The notes under the pieces are model-generated. The model was not told the DNA's origin, did no database searches, and saw nothing but the letters and a program-made list of their open reading frames with translations. A DNA stretch of 64,000 bases from Arthrobacter agilis (GTDB lineage: Bacteria > Actinomycetota > Actinomycetes > Actinomycetales > Micrococcaceae). Made by a program: the position numbers and the translations under genes. Positions 27,499-35,667 of this stretch are shown piece by piece; positions within the stretch are counted from its first letter, which is position 1; each line of letters starts with the position of its first letter. The stretch lies in assembly GCF_002157505.1 (NCBI RefSeq), contig NZ_NFSC01000031.1, positions 310,001-374,000 of the forward strand, in the 5' to 3' direction.

Positions 27499-28040
27499 GG
27501 CGTCGCCCACAGGGACTCGACGGCGTGGGCGAGGTCGCGGGCGACGACCGGAGCCGAGAGGATCTCCTCCTCGAGTGTGATGTCGGTCGGGACCAGCACC
27601 CCGCGGGCCCCCGCGGCCGCGGCGGCACCCATGTCCGCTCCGATGTCCCCCACGACGGCGACGTCGGACGGGTCGAGGCCGAGGCGCGCACTGGCGGAGA
27701 GGACCATGCCCGGACCGGGCTTGCGGCACGCGCACCCGTCGGCCGCCCCGTGCGGGCAGACCTCCCAGAGGTCGAAGGGCCCCAGCAGTTCCTCCACCCG
27801 GGCGTTGACGGCATCCACCTGCTCCCGCGTGACGAAGCCCCGCGCGATGCCCGACTGGTTGGTGACGACCCCCACGGGGATGCCACGGGACCGCAGGCCG
27901 TCGAGGACCTCGCGTGCGCCCGGCATGGGCCGTACGAGCGCCGGATCCCCGTTGTAGGGGACGTCGACGACGATGGTCCCGTCGCGGTCGAACAGGACCG
28001 CCCGAGGGGCTGTCTGGGTGTGTCCGGCCGAAGTGTTCAT
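27495..28040 (-). CDS. gmhB: D-glycero-D-manno-heptose-1,7-bisphosphate phosphatase (HAD-IIIA)
   Basis: HAD phosphatase that removes the 7-phosphate of heptose 1,7-bisphosphate, the step between the two HldE reactions. Of 181 residues, Asp18 and Asp20 lie in FDRDGT, then TNQSGIARG, the zinc loop C95-x-H97...C103-x-C105 (VCPHGAADGCACRKPG), and GDIGADM. The zinc loop separates GmhB from the histidinol-phosphatase-like relatives less well than the context does, so the assignment rests on both. It is the first gene of the six-gene overlapping operon. The ATG at 28040 has only a weak ribosome site. Confidence 0.88.
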   Translation of the reverse strand: MNTSAGHTQTAPRAVLFDRDGTIVVDVPYNGDPALVRPMPGAREVLDGLRSRGIPVGVVTNQSGIARGFVTREQVDAVNARVEELLGPFDLWEVCPHGAADGCACRKPGPGMVLSASARLGLDPSDVAVVGDIGADMGAAAAAGARGVLVPTDITLEEEILSAPVVARDLAHAVESLWATP

Positions 28041-28216
28041 ACAGGCTTAGTTCCCGAGAAGAAGCAGTACTAAACACTTTCTCCCGAACTTCTTCTCCTG
28101 CTTCTCCTCGCGCCTCTCCTTCCCGACCGCGATTCCGATCCCTCCTGGCCCCGTGACGACCCCCGCACCGGCGCACGACGACGGGCGTCCGCCGATCCTC
28201 TGGCAGGATAATTCGC

Positions 28217-29257
28217 ATGACTTCCGAGGGCACCAGCGCCGCGAGCGCCCAGCAGGCATTCCAGGGACCGCACCGGCACCTATCCGTCGATCCGACTCCC
28301 CGCTCCATCCCCAGCACGACTCCCCCACCCGACGGGCGTCCCGAGATCCTGGCCCTCCGCGCGCTCAAACTCGGCGACCTCCTCGTCGCCGTGCCGGCAC
28401 TCCGGGGACTGCGCCGCGCATTCCCCGACCACCGGATCTTCTACGCCGCGCAGGAATGGCTCCGGCCCATCGTCGCCCTCACCGACGCCGTCGACGATCT
28501 GCTGCCCACGCACGGGCTCGACGACCCCCTTCCCATCGAGCACGGGCGGATCGACCTGGCCGTCAACCTGCACGGCAACGGCGCGGAGAGCCGGGGACGC
28601 CTCGAGGAGATCGGCGCGAAACGCCTGATGGGCCACAGCGCACCGGGCTGGGACGGGCCCGAGTGGGACAACGACGCGCTCGAGCGGAAACGCTGGGCCT
28701 CGCTCGTCGGCTGGCACGGCGTTCCGGCAGATCCACTGGACTGCCGCCTCCGGGTGCCCGACGGCGACAGCCCGGCGCCCGACGCCGTCGTCGTGCATGT
28801 CGGAGCCGCCTATGGCAGCCGGCTCTGGCCCGTGGAGCGGTTCGCGGCAGTCGCACGTTCCCTGGCCGCCGCAGGTCATCAGGTGGTCTTCACAGGCAGC
28901 GAGAAGGAACGGCCGCGCGCCCTCGCCGTCGCCGACGCAGCCGGCCTGCCCGAGGACACGGTCGCCGCGGGCAAACTCCCGCTCGACCGCTTCGCACGAC
29001 TGATCGCCGGGGCGTCCCTCGTGATCTCCGCGGACACGGGCGCCGCCCACCTCGCGTCGGCCTACGCGAGGCCGTCGATCATCCTGTTCGGGCCGGCACC
29101 GGTGTCGTCGTGGGGGCCGCCGCCCGGACCCCACACCGTCCTGACGGATGAGTCCCTCCGCCTCGGCGAGACCTTCTCCCCCACGCCGGACCCTGCCCTG
29201 CTGGCCGTGACGGTCGAGCAGGTGCTGGCCGCCGCAGCGGACCACGGCATCTCCTAG
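28217..29257 (+). CDS. Glycosyltransferase family 9 (heptosyltransferase-like), copy 3
   Basis: 346 residues, with a Pro/Ser-rich N-terminal extension of about 40 before the GT9 start (EILALRALKLGDLLVAVPALRGLRR). The C-terminal domain has VHVGAAYGSRLWPVERFA and SADTGAAHLASAYARP. The N-terminal K-x-GDLL motif is intact. It lacks the cysteine-rich C terminus seen in copies 1 and 2, so it probably acts on a different acceptor. It is divergent from the gmhB operon with a 176-bp shared upstream region. GATAAT (28207-28212) sits four bases before the ATG. Convergent with the sigma-factor gene. Confidence 0.9.
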   Translation: MTSEGTSAASAQQAFQGPHRHLSVDPTPRSIPSTTPPPDGRPEILALRALKLGDLLVAVPALRGLRRAFPDHRIFYAAQEWLRPIVALTDAVDDLLPTHGLDDPLPIEHGRIDLAVNLHGNGAESRGRLEEIGAKRLMGHSAPGWDGPEWDNDALERKRWASLVGWHGVPADPLDCRLRVPDGDSPAPDAVVVHVGAAYGSRLWPVERFAAVARSLAAAGHQVVFTGSEKERPRALAVADAAGLPEDTVAAGKLPLDRFARLIAGASLVISADTGAAHLASAYARPSIILFGPAPVSSWGPPPGPHTVLTDESLRLGETFSPTPDPALLAVTVEQVLAAAADHGIS

Positions 29258-29331
29258 CACGATCTTCTGGCGCACAACTCCAGGGCGCTGGTCCCTGTCA
29301 GTCAGGACCTGTCATGCGGGTTCAGGCCCGC

Positions 29332-30276
29332 TCAGGCGATCCTGGATCCTGCCGCCCGCTGGTCCTGCGCGGCAGGAGCGCCGAGGAGCCTCTTCTGAAG
29401 CTTCACGAGGATCCGCGCGAGGGTCCTCGAGACCTGCATCTGGGACATGCCGAGCTCGTCGCCGATGCACTGCTGGGTCTGCTCCATGAAGTAGCGGCGG
29501 TAGAGGAGTTCCTTCTCGCTGCTGTCGAGTTCGTTGACGGCGCTGCGCAGGGAGATCAGGTCGTCGCTGCGCTCCATGCCGTTGTAGTCGGTGGCCAGCG
29601 TGTCCGCCCAGCTGCGTCCCTCGAAGGGCGCATCGAGGGAGTCGGGCCGCAGGCTCGAATGGGAGGCCTGCGCCTCGAGGATCTTGTCCTCCGGCCAGCC
29701 GAGCTCCAGTCCGAGTTCGCGGGCCGTCGCCTCACGGCCGAGCCTCTGGGCCAAGGCGGGTGCGGCCCGGGCGATCTCCGTGCGCAGGTCCTGGACGTCC
29801 CGCGGGGGCCGGACCACCCAGCACGAATCCCGCAGGTACCGCTTGATCTCGCCGTTGATCGTCGGCACGGCGAAGGAGGCGAAGGGAACGCCCCGTGCCG
29901 GATTGAAACGCTGCACGGCCTTGATGAGTCCGAGGTATGCGACCTGCCGGATGTCGGAGGCCTCCGGCCCCGACGCCGCGAAGGACCGTGCCACCGATTC
30001 GGCGATATCCATGTGCCGCAGGGCGATGTCGTCCTGCAGTGCCGCCTTGAGGGGACGCTCGGGGTACGTGCAGCCGGCCCCCTCGTCATCGAGGTCGAGG
30101 AGGTCGTCGAGGCTGTCGAGGGCGTTCGGTTCGACGTCGTTCCGGTCATCCTGCTCGACGTCGTTCCGGTCGTTCCGGTCGTCCTGTTCGACGTCGTTCG
30201 GTACGACGTCGTACGGGTCGGCGGCGTGCCCCGGAAGGGATTCGCCGGGCACCACGGGGGCGGCCGTACTCTGCAT
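29332..30276 (-). CDS. RNA polymerase sigma factor, SigB/SigF/SigG type
   Basis: Alternative sigma factor of the stress/sporulation group. Region 2 (DIRQVAYLGLIKAVQRFNPARGVPF), region 3 (EIKRYLRDSCWVVRPPR...) and region 4 (ELDSSEKELLYRRYF, then IGDELGMSQMQVSRTLARIL) are all present. I chose the ATG at 30276 because GGAG lies six bases upstream; ATG 30288 and GTG 30306 are in frame but less well placed. The N-terminal 60 residues are strongly acidic and built from DNA repeats (30131-30201). No anti-sigma gene is adjacent. Convergent with a GT9 gene. Confidence 0.92.
   Translation of the reverse strand: MQSTAAPVVPGESLPGHAADPYDVVPNDVEQDDRNDRNDVEQDDRNDVEPNALDSLDDLLDLDDEGAGCTYPERPLKAALQDDIALRHMDIAESVARSFAASGPEASDIRQVAYLGLIKAVQRFNPARGVPFASFAVPTINGEIKRYLRDSCWVVRPPRDVQDLRTEIARAAPALAQRLGREATARELGLELGWPEDKILEAQASHSSLRPDSLDAPFEGRSWADTLATDYNGMERSDDLISLRSAVNELDSSEKELLYRRYFMEQTQQCIGDELGMSQMQVSRTLARILVKLQKRLLGAPAAQDQRAAGSRIA
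30131..30201 (-). repeat. Tandem repeat in the acidic N terminus of the sigma factor
   Basis: The plus-strand unit TCGACGTCGTTCCGGTC recurs three times with variable linkers, encoding NDVEQDDRN repeats. The copies are almost identical in DNA, so they are young. Shorter diverged copies (ACGACGTCGTACGG) continue to about 30217. Confidence 0.8.
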
Positions 30277-30440
30277 GCTGTTCTCCATCAGGCGTCGGGC
30301 ACTCACGTCTCCCAACAAAACATCAGCTAGCTTAGTACGCAACCCCTTTCTTGTTCGGGTTCCCTTTTCGCCGAGCTCTTTCCCTTTCCCGATCACTCCT
30401 GTACAAAGCGGCTCCTCGGTCGACGGGGGCCAGGACATGC

Positions 30441-30469
30441 AAAAAGCCCCTTGCCAGAGGCAAGGGGCT
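30441..30469 (-). terminator. Intrinsic terminator of the marR gene
   Basis: Perfect 11-bp stem (AGCCCCTTGCC at 30445-30455 with its complement at 30459-30469) and a 3-base loop. On the minus strand it is followed by TTTTT. It lies 35 bases downstream of the MarR-family gene ending at 30504. Confidence 0.95.
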
Positions 30470-30503
30470 ACGACCGGACGCTCACCAGCAGCCCGCCGGG
30501 GAG

Positions 30504-31013
30504 CTAGCCGACGACGGTCGCAGCGGGTCCTGTCGATCCCGGCTCTCCCAGGGCCAGGTCGTCGTCCGCCGTACCGGTCCCCGGCGCCATGTTCCAGCGG
30601 GGAGCCCCGAGCTCACGGATGACCGTCTGGAGGTGGCTGCGCAGTTCCTCGGAGACGAGTCCGCCGCCCGCCACGAGGGTGCGTTCGATGTCGTCCGCGG
30701 AATCGAGGACCTCACGCCCGGCCGGCGAGATGGACACCATGTGCGAGCGTCGGTCCAGGTCGTTGCGCACCCGCGTCACATGCCCCCTGGACTCGAGGCG
30801 CGCGAGGGTCTTGCCCATGGTCTGTGCCTGGACACGCACGATCTGGGCGAGGCCGGCCTGCGTCATGGCACCCTGGTCGGCGAGGACTCCCAGCGCGATC
30901 ACGCCCGCGTGGGTCACGCCGATGTCGACCAGCCGCTCGTTCCAGGCGTGCTCCACCAGGCGCGCGGCCGTCGTCAGCAGTCGGCCGGTGGGCCATTGCT
31001 CCAGATTGGGCAT
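30504..31013 (-). CDS. MarR-family transcriptional regulator
   Basis: Winged-helix repressor or activator of about 169 residues. The recognition region reads QAGLAQIVRVQAQTMGKTLARLESRGHVTRVRNDLDRRSHMVSISPAGREVL, a typical MarR helix-turn-helix plus wing with the DxRxx motif. The start is either ATG 31013 or GTG 31025 (in frame, closer to AGAGGAA); the former fits domain length. It is divergent from a peroxiredoxin gene. An inverted repeat CTAG-n5-CTAG (31085-31097) lies next to its TTGACT -35, suggesting autoregulation and perhaps control of the peroxiredoxin. It ends in a strong terminator. Confidence 0.9.
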   Translation of the reverse strand: MPNLEQWPTGRLLTTAARLVEHAWNERLVDIGVTHAGVIALGVLADQGAMTQAGLAQIVRVQAQTMGKTLARLESRGHVTRVRNDLDRRSHMVSISPAGREVLDSADDIERTLVAGGGLVSEELRSHLQTVIRELGAPRWNMAPGTGTADDDLALGEPGSTGPAATVVG

Positions 31014-31084
31014 AGAACAGTGCACTTCCTCTCGCTTGCGAGACCGGCGGCCGCCGTCGGCGTCGGATCTTCCACCTATGATAT

Positions 31085-31101
31085 CTAGGCTGGCTAGTCA
31101 A
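31085..31101 (-). promoter_or_regulatory. Promoter -35 and inverted repeat upstream of marR
   Basis: TTGACT (31101-31096 on the minus strand) overlaps CTAGGCTGGCTAG (31085-31097), a 4-bp inverted repeat with a 5-base centre. A MarR operator overlapping its own -35 is a common arrangement. The -10 is weak (TAGGTG with a 17-base spacer), so confidence is moderate. Confidence 0.4.
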
Positions 31102-31175
31102 TTCCTCCCAGCCAGCGCGAGGAGGACCTGCCGGGAGGCGGGCCCTCCCGCCCGTCCGAATCCTCAGGAGTATGC

Positions 31176-31649
31176 ATGTCGCAACGACTAGCCACGGGTG
31201 ACAGTGCCCCCGACTTTACGCTTAATGACGCCCAAGGCAACGAGGTGACGCTGTCCTCCTTCCGGGGCGGCAATGTGGTCGTGTACTTCTACCCTGCGGC
31301 GGCAACGCCCGGATGCACCACCCAGGCCTGCGACTTCCGCGACAACCTGGCCTCGCTCGGCGCCGCGGGCTACCGCGTCCTCGGGATCTCCCCCGACCCG
31401 GTGGACAAGCTGGCGGCCTTCGCCGGCAACGAGTCGCTGAACTTCCCGCTCCTGTCCGACGAGGACCACACGGTCGCGGAAGCCTACGGCGCCTGGGGCG
31501 AGAAGCAGAACTACGGCAAGACCTACGAGGGGCTCATCCGCTCCACGGTCGTCGTGGACGGGGAGGGGAAGGTCGCCGTCGCGCAGTACAACGTGCGGGC
31601 CACCGGGCACGTGGCGAAGCTGCGCCGCGACCTCGGCATCGACCAGTAG
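31176..31649 (+). CDS. bcp: Thioredoxin-dependent peroxiredoxin (BCP/PrxQ type)
   Basis: Reduces hydrogen peroxide and organic hydroperoxides in the cytoplasm. 157 residues, an AhpC-TSA fold with peroxidatic Cys47 and resolving Cys52 in ATPGCTTQACDFRD, the PrxQ alpha2-type five-residue spacing. Conserved FPLLSDEDH and the Arg in EGLIRSTVVVD follow. The ATG at 31176 has AGGAG at an ideal distance. It is divergent from the MarR regulator with about 160 bp between, so it may be a target of that regulator. Repeats fill the downstream gap. Confidence 0.95.
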   Translation: MSQRLATGDSAPDFTLNDAQGNEVTLSSFRGGNVVVYFYPAAATPGCTTQACDFRDNLASLGAAGYRVLGISPDPVDKLAAFAGNESLNFPLLSDEDHTVAEAYGAWGEKQNYGKTYEGLIRSTVVVDGEGKVAVAQYNVRATGHVAKLRRDLGIDQ

Positions 31650-31673
31650 GGATCTCCCAGTGGGGACGGCTGT

Positions 31674-31738
31674 CAGGATCGGCCGCCCGCATCGACCCCC
31701 AGGATCGGCTGCCAGGATCGGCTGCCAGGATCGAAGGC
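31674..31738 (+). repeat. 13-bp tandem repeat upstream of tRNA-Leu
   Basis: CAGGATCGGCTGC occurs twice in tandem (31700-31712, 31713-31725), with partial copies before (31674-31684) and after (31726-31736). It lies in the non-coding gap between bcp and tRNA-Leu. No function visible. Confidence 0.7.
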
Positions 31739-31798
31739 TGTGCCACATTGGCGCTAGAGTGAAACCCGAAGGATGCCCTCCCGCGGAGCGGCATCCGG

Positions 31799-31883
<85 letters not shown>

Positions 31884-32255
31884 CGAAACCGGGAGCACCA
31901 GGGCCGCAGTCCCCGGGGCCGGTCCTCCCGAGCCCTGCCGGGCAGTGCGCCCGGCAGGGCTTTTTCGTGCGCGACAGGGCTTTTCATACGCAACCCATCC
32001 AACGCTCCACGGCGGCCGAAGTACCTCCGACATCGACACGATGGCGAGCCACCGATGTCCCTGGTCCGGTCCTCTAACCCGGGCCGGGGGTCACCGACGG
32101 ACCCTCCCGCCTGCCGGGCGAGGGGGTCCGTTCCCTCGTGCTCATACACCGCCTTCCTGAGTGGCGCGGACAGGACCATCGCCTAGACTTGGGCTTTCCA
32201 GACACCCGGCTCCCGAAGAACCGGGAATCCCCCTGCCTTTCGGAGATCGAAGCCT
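31884..32255 (+). other. 372-bp non-coding gap after tRNA-Leu
   Basis: It holds the tRNA terminator (31931-31965), a second weaker hairpin with a two-base bulge (32097-32131), and TAGACT (32184-32189), which is the best -10 for the lipoprotein gene that starts at 32256. I see no coding frame with a ribosome site in it. Confidence 0.6.
31931..31965 (+). terminator. Intrinsic terminator of tRNA-Leu
   Basis: Perfect 12-bp stem AGCCCTGCCGGG (31931-31942) with its complement (31950-31961), a 7-base loop, and a T run at 31961-31965. Confidence 0.93.
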
Positions 32256-33968
32256 GTGAAGACCCCTGCCGCGCGCCGCAGCCGCGGACCGGCCAGCTCC
32301 CGCGTGACGCTGGCAGCGGTGCTGGTGGCCCTGGTGTCGCTCGTCTCCTGCACCCCGGCCGAGATCGCGCCACCGCCGCCGTCGGTGACCCCCACGACCG
32401 TGCCGGGCGCCTCGACCTTCACCTTCGGGACGTCCGCCGAGCCCCGCACGCTGGACCCCGCGCTCGCCAACGACACCGAGTCCTACCGCGTGACCCAGCA
32501 GATCCTGCAGGGTCTCGTCGGCGTCGACCCGCTGACCTCGGAACCGACAGCACTGCTGGCGGAGTCCTGGGACGAGCAGGACAGCGGCCGCGCCTACGAG
32601 TTCACGCTGAGGGACGACGTCGCCTTCTCCGACGGCCAGCCGTTCGACGCGGAGGCCGTCTGTGCAAACTTCGACCGCTGGTACTCGCTGCCCGAGAGCG
32701 CCCGCTCCGGCACGTCCCGCCTTCCCTTCGAGAGCGTGTTCAAGGCGTTCTCCGACCGGCCGGACGTCAGCCTGTACAAAGGATGCACCGCGACGGCCGA
32801 GTACACCGTCCGCCTCCGGCTGAACGGGCGGATCACCGGCCTCATCCCGGCACTGGCGGCGCCGGCCTTCGCCATGTCATCCCCCGCTGCGCTCGAGGCC
32901 GGGGCGGCGGACGAACTCAATGAGTCCCGCGGCGGGGCGGCTGTCTCCCGCTACGGCCAGGCACCCGTCGGGACGGGCCCGTTCCGCCTCGTCTCCTGGG
33001 ACCAGGGGAACGTCGAACTCGAATTCTTCGATGGGTACTGGGGTGAGCGGGGCGACGTCGAGAAGGTGGTGTTCACGACCATCTCCAACCCCGATTCCAG
33101 GGCACGGGCGCTCACGTCGGGGCGTATCGACGGCTACGACTTCGTCTCCGTCGACAGCGCCGTCGACCTCGCCCGCAACGGGCTCCAGTTCCTCCAGCGC
33201 GACCCGTACTCGGTCCTGTACCTGGGGATGAACGAGGACTTCCCCGGCGTCGACAACATCCTCTTCCGCCAGGCCGTCGCGCACGCCATCGACAAGGATG
33301 CGCTCATCGACGGCCGCTTCCTGAACGGGACCAAGCCGGCGCGCCAGTTCATCCCGGAGAAGCTCGGTGTCAGCAACGACACCGTCGAGGACTACGGCTA
33401 CGACCTCGACCTCGCGAAGGAACTGCTGGCGGAATCGGGCTACGACGGGCGAGAGCTGCCCTTCTACTACCCGCGCAACGTCTCCCGCGCCTACCTGCCG
33501 TCGCCGGAGAAGGCCTACGCCGAGCTGAGCCGCCAGCTGACGGCGGCAGGGTTCAACATCAAGCCCGTGCCGATCGAGTGGAGCGACGGTTATGTGGCGA
33601 CGGTCCAGGAGTCCGGCGCGAGGGCCTTCCACCTCCTCGGCTGGAGTGGCGGGTACCAGGATCCGGACAACTTCGTCGGCGCGCTCTTCGGCAGCTACAA
33701 CGACGAGTTCGCCTATGAGGACCCTCAGCTGTTCAGCAAGATCAACAGGGCACGCGGCCTGCCGAACGGGGAGGACCGTACGGCGGCCTATGCGGACATC
33801 AGTTCGCAGATCTCCGCCCGGATCCCGGCCGTACCGCTCGCCTTCCCGATCTCCGCGCTCGCGATGAGCGCGCGCGTGACGGCCTACCCCGTCAGCCCCG
33901 TCATGAACGAGGTCTTCAACCGGATCGACCTCGCGGATGTCGAGCCCCGGCCCGCCGCCTCGGAGTGA
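32256..33968 (+). CDS. ABC-type peptide/oligopeptide-binding lipoprotein (SBP family 5)
   Basis: Captures a peptide, nickel chelate or similar ligand outside the membrane. 570 residues with a lipoprotein signal: a basic n-region, a hydrophobic stretch 18-30 and lipobox LVSC with lipidated Cys32. Family 5 motifs follow: GTSAEPRTLDPALANDTES, EFTLRDDVAFSDGQPFDAEAV and the late LFGSYN region. The GTG start at 32256 lies after GGAGATCG. No permease or ATPase gene is adjacent (the next gene is mqo, and tRNA-Leu lies upstream), so it is an orphan receptor relying on a transporter elsewhere or a separate role. Confidence 0.92.
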   Translation: MKTPAARRSRGPASSRVTLAAVLVALVSLVSCTPAEIAPPPPSVTPTTVPGASTFTFGTSAEPRTLDPALANDTESYRVTQQILQGLVGVDPLTSEPTALLAESWDEQDSGRAYEFTLRDDVAFSDGQPFDAEAVCANFDRWYSLPESARSGTSRLPFESVFKAFSDRPDVSLYKGCTATAEYTVRLRLNGRITGLIPALAAPAFAMSSPAALEAGAADELNESRGGAAVSRYGQAPVGTGPFRLVSWDQGNVELEFFDGYWGERGDVEKVVFTTISNPDSRARALTSGRIDGYDFVSVDSAVDLARNGLQFLQRDPYSVLYLGMNEDFPGVDNILFRQAVAHAIDKDALIDGRFLNGTKPARQFIPEKLGVSNDTVEDYGYDLDLAKELLAESGYDGRELPFYYPRNVSRAYLPSPEKAYAELSRQLTAAGFNIKPVPIEWSDGYVATVQESGARAFHLLGWSGGYQDPDNFVGALFGSYNDEFAYEDPQLFSKINRARGLPNGEDRTAAYADISSQISARIPAVPLAFPISALAMSARVTAYPVSPVMNEVFNRIDLADVEPRPAASE

Positions 33969-34122
33969 CCCCGGAACAACACCCGGTAGTACGTCCTGCG
34001 CTACGCCCGGAATACCCCTGCAGGCGCGGTAGCGACAGGTCCAGGGACGCCGAGCTGATTTAAGTAAGGTCACTACCAGACGCTAGGCTTTCCCTGCTAG
34101 AACCTCGCGACTGGAGACCACG

Positions 34123-35616
34123 TTGACCACAAACAGCCAGGGCACACCCGCCACGTCCACCGACGTCGTCCTCATCGGCGGTGGGATCATGAGCGCCACC
34201 CTCGGCGCCTTCCTCCGGCAGCTCCAGCCCGAGTGGGACATCTCACTCTTCGAACGGCTCGACGTCGCCGGTCTCGAGAGTTCCGACCCCTGGAACAACG
34301 CCGGAACAGGCCATGCGGCGCTGTGCGAGCTGAACTACGCTCCCGCCGGCAAGGACGGTTCCGTCGATCCGGCCAAGGCCGTCGCCATCAACGAGCAGTT
34401 CCAGGTCTCGCGCCAGTTCTGGTCGCACATGGTCTCCGAGGGGCACATCGGCGATCCGCGCACCTTCATCAACGCCGTGCCGCACATGAGCTTCGTCTGG
34501 GGCCAGGCCAACGCCGACTACCTTCGGAAGCGCTACGAGGCGCTCAGCCCGCAGCCGCTGTTCAACACGATGGAGCACAGCGAGGACCACGACACCATCG
34601 CCGGCTGGGCACCGCTGGTGATGAAGGGCCGCAGCCCCTCCCAGCCCGTCGCGGCGTCGCGTGTCGCGGGCGGGACGGACGTCGATTTCGGCGCCCTGAC
34701 CCGCCAGCTCACCGGCTACCTCGAGGGAACCGGCGTCGACCTCCACTACGGCTTCGACGTGCTCGACGTCGCGCGCGCCTCCGACGGCCGCTGGGATGTC
34801 AAGGTCAGGAACAGGGCGACGGGCGAGACCAGCACCGTGACCACGAAGTTCGTCTTCATCGGCGCCGGTGGCGGTGCCCTGCACCTCCTGCAGCGCAGCG
34901 GCATCCCCGAGGGCCGTGGTTTCGCGGGCTTCCCCGTGTCAGGCCAGTTCCTGCGCTGCACCGACGCCGAGTTGGTCAGCCAGCACAATGCGAAGGTGTA
35001 CGGCCAGGCATCGGTGGGTGCTCCCCCGATGTCCGTGCCCCACCTGGACACGCGCTTCGTCAAGGGTGAGCGCTCGCTGCTCTTCGGCCCCTACGCGGGT
35101 TTCTCCACCAAGTTCCTGAAGCGCGGCTCCTACCTGGACCTCCCCGGCTCCATCCGGCCGTCGAACCTCGTGCCGATGCTCGCCGTGGCCAAGGACAACA
35201 TGCCGCTGACCAAGTACCTCATCACCGAGGTCCTGAAGAACCGCGAAGCCAAGAACGAGTCGCTCAACGAGTTCCTCCCGTCGGCCGACGGCGGCAAGTG
35301 GGAACTGATCTCGGCCGGGCAGCGTGTACAGGTCATCAAGAAGGCCCCCAAGAAGGGCGGCGTGCTGCAGTTCGGCACCGAGGTCATCACGTCGTCGGAC
35401 GGCTCGGTCGGAGCTCTGCTCGGCGCCTCTCCCGGCGCATCCACCGCGGCCCCGATCATGGTGGAGCTCCTGAAGCGGTGCTTCCCCGCCAAGATGTCCG
35501 ACTGGGAGCCGAAGCTGAAGGAGATGCTCCCGGGATACGGCGTTCGGCTCAACGAGAACCCGTCCTTGGCCGCCGAGGTGCAGTCCCTGACCGATCGGGT
35601 CCTCAAACTCAAGTAA
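34123..35616 (+). CDS. mqo: Malate:quinone oxidoreductase
   Basis: FAD enzyme on the inner face of the membrane that oxidises malate to oxaloacetate and passes electrons to quinone, a TCA-cycle step common in actinobacteria. 497 residues. The FAD motif [20 protein letters not shown] is at about 11-30, followed by [30 protein letters not shown], a family hallmark. The start is TTG at 34123 with GGAG upstream; no ATG or GTG in frame suits the N-terminal motif better. TAGGCT near 34085 could be the -10. The RND pump starts 51 bases after its stop. Confidence 0.95.
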   Translation: MTTNSQGTPATSTDVVLIGGGIMSATLGAFLRQLQPEWDISLFERLDVAGLESSDPWNNAGTGHAALCELNYAPAGKDGSVDPAKAVAINEQFQVSRQFWSHMVSEGHIGDPRTFINAVPHMSFVWGQANADYLRKRYEALSPQPLFNTMEHSEDHDTIAGWAPLVMKGRSPSQPVAASRVAGGTDVDFGALTRQLTGYLEGTGVDLHYGFDVLDVARASDGRWDVKVRNRATGETSTVTTKFVFIGAGGGALHLLQRSGIPEGRGFAGFPVSGQFLRCTDAELVSQHNAKVYGQASVGAPPMSVPHLDTRFVKGERSLLFGPYAGFSTKFLKRGSYLDLPGSIRPSNLVPMLAVAKDNMPLTKYLITEVLKNREAKNESLNEFLPSADGGKWELISAGQRVQVIKKAPKKGGVLQFGTEVITSSDGSVGALLGASPGASTAAPIMVELLKRCFPAKMSDWEPKLKEMLPGYGVRLNENPSLAAEVQSLTDRVLKLK

Positions 35617-35667
35617 CGACGGCGGAGCCGGCCAGCCGGGCGACCGCCAGCACCGAAGGCAGGTTCC

